Assembly (NCBI GenBank): GCA_015852425.1
Contig: JAAAIG010000270.1
Location: 1-23,460 of the forward strand
From: Gryganskiella cystojenkinii
Taxonomy: Eukaryota > Mortierellomycota > Mortierellomycetes > Mortierellales > Mortierellaceae
Direction of reading: 5' to 3'
Length of the DNA stretch: 23,460 nucleotides
Positions 19,701-23,460 of this stretch are shown here, in pieces (position 1 is the stretch's first letter; every line of letters starts with the position of its first letter). The notes beneath the pieces were generated by a model, which had not been told where the DNA came from, did no database searches, and worked only from the letters and a program-made list of their open reading frames with translations. The position numbers and the translations under genes are program-made.

Positions 19701-22700
19701 ATGTTTCCTTCAAGTCGGTTTGGACACAACGCGACCACTATCTATCATGCTTGTCATGGCGACATAAGATAGAGATCGGAAACCAGAGGTCATTTTGCTT
19801 TCACTGCGCACCAAGGGCATGCGTCGACTTGCATTTAGGGAGAGCCTGTGGCACTCTCGATGAGCCCGTCACCGTGGCGGCAATGCTGGAGCAGGACGGA
19901 AGCGTCAAGTTTTTCCATTTTGTCTCGTGGTGGTACTTCGTTTCACATATACGCTTTGGTTCCTGTCTCGGGATCCTCCTCGTCTCAGCTCGCCAGGGAA
20001 TAATGCGGCGTATAGTTCAGTGAAAGCGGAGACGTTCTAGTAGGGCCGTCTCAAGAACACTGGAGTACAGGTGAGGTGAAAAGAAAATTTAAATTCTGAA
20101 AGGCACATGGGCCACTCAGGCCGAGCCTTTTATATTCCTTCTACATCTCAATCTATCGTCGGTAATATCACTCGTCTTTCTGCTCGTTAAAAAACTGTCT
20201 TGAAAGACGCCTGACGACCTGAACAAATGTACTAGCTCAGCTTTTACTTCCCCTGCATTTTTGATTCAGAAACACGAAGGTCGTGTAGAGCCCAATAGTA
20301 GCTGGCTGTATGTACGTCTATACCTCACTGCCCCAACTTGTCATATCTTCTAAGATACGACAATAGAAGAAATATGTAGGAGAAAGAGTGCTTTATTCTT
20401 CCCAGTGCATCGATTCAATGACGATGACTGTCAGAGCTCTTGAAGAGATGCAGAAGAAAAAATTGCACTCCTTGGTCAAAAGCGGATATATTAATTTTTG
20501 GAAAAAAAAAAAAAAAAAAAAAGATGGTCCATCTGTGGAGGTTCCGAAGGTCAATGACTCTCTACTCAGTCGCTGTGCATCCCTTCAATTTAGGTTACCC
20601 AGGCATTGCCTCTGACCCTCCTTTTTCAGGAAACAAACAAAAATGAACCAAAAACGAGCCGCTGTCCCCACATCGCAACGTCCTTGCTCTGTCAAGACGA
20701 TCCAAGGTCATTAAATGGAGAGACTTCATGTAATCAGTTTCAATATAAATAACGCATGTACGTCTTGGCGAGGAAAGCTAGAGTGTCGCCCAAGAGAATC
20801 GAACGCAGACAAGCACCTGGTCACAAGCCTCACGAAGGACGACAGGCCATTGAACAAACGCGAGCTGATGACTCAGAGTTTTTGAGCGATGGGCATGGTT
20901 GTACGAGGTGAACGATATAAACGAAGCAAGACGTCTATTCGTGCCTACTCACCCGGATGCGTCAGCCGCTGTAAAGCGGACGGGGAATAAATACGGCCAA
21001 GCGGGGAAGGGGGAGGGGATTTGTTTGTCATTTTTTACTGGAATTGTGGAGCGAGAGAAATATCAGGAAACTCTAGGAACCAGCTACCATTTCTATGGTT
21101 TTCTCACGTAATTGGAGAGAGACAAAAAATGCGTCTTCTTGAGTCGAAGCTGGCAAAAAATAAAGGTACAGAGCCAAATGCAGACGTTTACCTTTAACGA
21201 CTCTACTTCAATGCTCTGGATCAATACCTGCTCTCTTGGGATTCGACCCGCATGTGCCCAAGGATATATTTTTAACTATTCCTTTCTTTCCTTACTTTTA
21301 TTTAATATTATTTTTCCTCCGCATCGAAGCGTCGCTACTTCCCCATCGCTTTGTAGGTTATCTTGATGATCGATCATTAAACGATTAATTCGTTTATTCC
21401 GTACATTCCTCCAAGATGGAAAAAAAATTCGGTAAACAATGGACGACCGAGTTATCTTGATAAGGCCACTCCAGTCGATCAATACACCACAGGGACAGGA
21501 GAAAGAACAGGTGCTCTTTTCTTTCTTTCGTTGCACTCCTGGCTCGAAAGTTAAGAGCGGTATATTGGTGCGAAAACTACCTCTTAACTCTCAAAAAGTA
21601 TAATTCTTCGATATGCGCGCAAAAACGCAAAAGAAGAACTAAGAATACCTGTAGTAAAACGGGTTCGATACGACATTAAAAAGGGTCGATTTTAACCACC
21701 TCATGTTCGCACGTAGACATACTTCGTGTTTCTGAACAAGTTAATAAACATACACACATAAATAACAACCACAGCAACGACAACAATAAGAGAAATAATC
21801 GATTTACCGAAATCTACTTGCCTTGATATGAGCTTGGAGATCACACACACTATCATCTTCTCACGCAAGGAAAAAAGGTCAAGTGTCGAAGTGTCGATAA
21901 ACACGCCATTCTTATACTACATATCTCTTTATGCTTGTTCACAGCGACATTCCTGATCCTTGGAATGCCAAAACCGTCGAAGGACCGTCCCTATCTGGTC
22001 AGGAGATATCGAGTTTTCAGTCGCCCACAAGAGAACACTCAACTCGGATCAGCACTTTCAGGAATGGATCGAATAAGCGAGGAGGCGTGAGCGTATTTCG
22101 AACAGCATCTGTTGTTCCCTGTACAATCGCGCACAAACTTGGAGCGGCATAATGGAACTTCCTGTTCACCCTTTGAGCTCGAATGGTCAATAGAGTGTGA
22201 TACGCCTCTTGCAAAAATGACAAGTGGCTAAAGGATAGCTACGGTTATTTTCTTAATTCTCGTCCAATTCTATGTTCTCTCGTTGGGCCTCAAAAGAAAC
22301 GAGAGTACCTTCAGACTCATTTTTTTTTTTGTTTTTTTACACCTGCATCATGCATTGTGCCTGCAAAAAAATTGTCAAAAAAAAATAAATCATAATTGTT
22401 TAATCGGCCGAATGAATCGGTTAGACACATTTTAAAAATTATTCTAACGATCATGAGGAGCCTCGAATAATAAGTTACATTTTCTGACAAAACGGACGAC
22501 CGATGTTGCCTTGTTACTTTCTTTTAATTGCGCGAACGTTTCATCACGACCATTCGGCAAGGCACAATAATTTTTATTTTTAAGCTGCATGCACTTACGG
22601 AATTTTACTTTATCCTCGAGGTTTAGTGGCATAACCCGATAGGACACCATTTTGCCCCAACAACCAGCCCACTGCAAGCGCCGCATACTCTCAGTATCAC

Positions 22701-23174
22701 TAGCCATGGATACTGCATAGCACATGGAACTTGGTCAATCCGCTGAACAAGGAAGACAGTGAGATCCACGATCATTGCTCAATGCCGTCTCACTCAAGGG
22801 AAGAAGGAAAAAATATGCTGGTGGGCTCCAAGACAATCGAGAACAAACTAGACACATTGTGCATCATTGGAGAACCGCGGAATTTCGTACCATGTACCCA
22901 TAACTTTCCTCTGGCACACTCTCCTCTGCGGCAGCGACAAGAAAAAATACAGCTGGCATTGAGGCCTTTCAAGCTAATCGAAAGACCATGCATCGGAAGC
23001 AAAGCACCAACGCGCGATAGAGAGTATACCAAGTATACCAACCAAGTTTCATCCAATTCATTTTTTCTTTAATCCTATTCATTCCAATTTTTTTGTTTCT
23101 CACAACGTAGTGATTGTGTCCAGCCGTTTGAGAATGGCAGGGAACGATACACAAAGTCCTTTGTTGTTGAGCAA
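19701..23174. other. Gene-empty region, third part
   Basis: No supported gene. There is a 21-base A run (20502-20522), an AATTTAAATT palindrome near 20087 and a weak stem AAAGGC/GCCTTT at about 20099-20130. A 93-codon minus-strand frame (22444-22725) is discussed among the findings. The last part (about 23000-23174) is probably the 3' untranslated region and downstream sequence of the minus-strand gene at the right edge. Confidence 0.45.
20502..20522 (+). repeat. Poly(A) tract of 21 bases
   Basis: The longest homopolymer in the window, preceded by a single G pair and AT-rich sequence. It might be an old retroposed tail, but no upstream retrocopy is recognisable. Confidence 0.7.
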
Positions 23175-23460
23175 TTATTGAATTGATCGCCTAACCAGTC
23201 CCTGAATCATCGAAATCTTCTTTCGCCCAAGGTCCTCGCTCCGATGCCTGTCCCAGTCATCCCATTCGACAAGGAACGCACACGCACACAGGCACAAAAA
23301 GCACACAACATGTAAACAAACAAGCAAAAGCGTACATGCGCAAACACAACAAACAAACGGAATGAGAATCAAAACACCTGCGTGTTGTTTTTGTAGGCCT
23401 ATCCTCTTTTCTTTTGTCCCCTGTCTTGGTCGGTCTACCCACGGGTGAAGGGACAACTGC
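23175..23460 (-). CDS. 3' end of a gene of unknown function (last two exons)
   Basis: The gene enters from the right edge. The upstream exon (23460-23378) reads VPSPVGRPTKTGDKRKEDRPTKTTR. It is joined across a 130-nt GT-AG intron (23377-23248) to the last exon (23247-23175), which reads HRSEDLGRKKISMIQGLVRRSIQ and a TAA stop. An Arg codon is split at the join, and the phases fit. The intron contains no AG before its acceptor, as expected of a real intron, but its donor GTGTTT is weak. The visible 51 or so residues are strongly basic and hydrophilic, so the C-terminus is probably disordered or nucleic-acid-binding. Reading without splicing would give a cysteine-rich hydrophobic stretch in a different frame, which looks less natural. 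The family is not recognisable. Confidence 0.55.
   Translation of the reverse strand, partial: QLSLHPWVDRPRQGTKEKRIGLQKQHAGVLILIPFVCCVCACTLLLVCLHVVCFLCLCACAFLVEWDDWDRHRSEDLGRKKISMIQGLVRRSIQ

Noticed and set aside
20502..20522. Poly(A) tail of a retroposed gene copy
   Set aside because: No recognisable retrocopy or target duplication upstream; A/T runs of similar length are common across the window.
20780..20830. Possible minus-strand tRNA T-arm (GTTCGATTC complement)
   Set aside because: The bases beside the loop do not pair, and there is no matching anticodon or acceptor stem.
21230..21262. Possible tRNA T-arm (ATTCGACCC)
   Set aside because: The loop cannot be closed by a five-base stem in the proper register.
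1..23460. CRISPR array or prokaryotic operon features
   Set aside because: No regularly spaced direct repeats; spliced genes and a tRNA without encoded CCA show eukaryotic nuclear DNA.

Overview
The window looks like nuclear DNA of a filamentous, early-diverging fungus, most likely Mortierellomycota or a related Mucoromycota lineage. The reasons are short introns (81-247 nt) with GTAAG/GTATG/GTAAC-type donors, CT-rich leaders ahead of start codons, many long A/T homopolymers and CT/GA microsatellites, and a decayed gene with the feel of the large F-box/LRR families of Mortierellales. The taxonomic call rests on recall of family style, not on a search.

Left part (1-4000). The 3' part of a tRNA-Ile(AAT) runs off the left edge. 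A minus-strand single-exon gene (439-1284) encodes a 281-aa zinc-finger-like, coiled-coil protein with a good TATA box. Next is a 457-bp foldback element (arms 1494-1649 and 1800-1950) that could fold into a roughly 150-bp hairpin. Then comes a degraded F-box/LRR-like gene on the plus strand (about 2092-3965), in pieces across at least three frames.

Middle (4000-14870) is the gene-dense part. On the minus strand are an intronless alcohol O-acetyltransferase-type enzyme (519 aa) and an eight-exon PP2C phosphatase of the Ptc2/Ptc3 type (368 aa). Divergent from the phosphatase is a two-exon, small secreted, probably GPI-anchored chitin-binding protein (158 aa) on the plus strand. It converges on a six-exon glucose-6-phosphate 1-epimerase (285 aa, minus). 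Divergent from the epimerase is a four-exon plus-strand gene for a 614-aa, mostly disordered protein with a canonical clathrin-box motif and a conserved-looking C-terminal module. Exon joins were made by hand. Every join keeps the frame, and those inside the known families restore conserved motifs.

Right part (14870-23174) is an 8.3-kb stretch in which I find no convincing gene. It is rich in A/T runs and holds a 56-bp (GA)n tract and a few small hairpins. At the right edge, the last two exons of a minus-strand gene enter the window (23175 to beyond 23460).

The genes do not form a pathway; this is an ordinary mix of housekeeping and surface genes. No clearly new multi-gene system is visible. 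The items most worth a second look are the foldback element with its extra direct copy of the core motif, the 614-aa clathrin-box protein, the decayed F-box/LRR gene and the long gene-empty right half.
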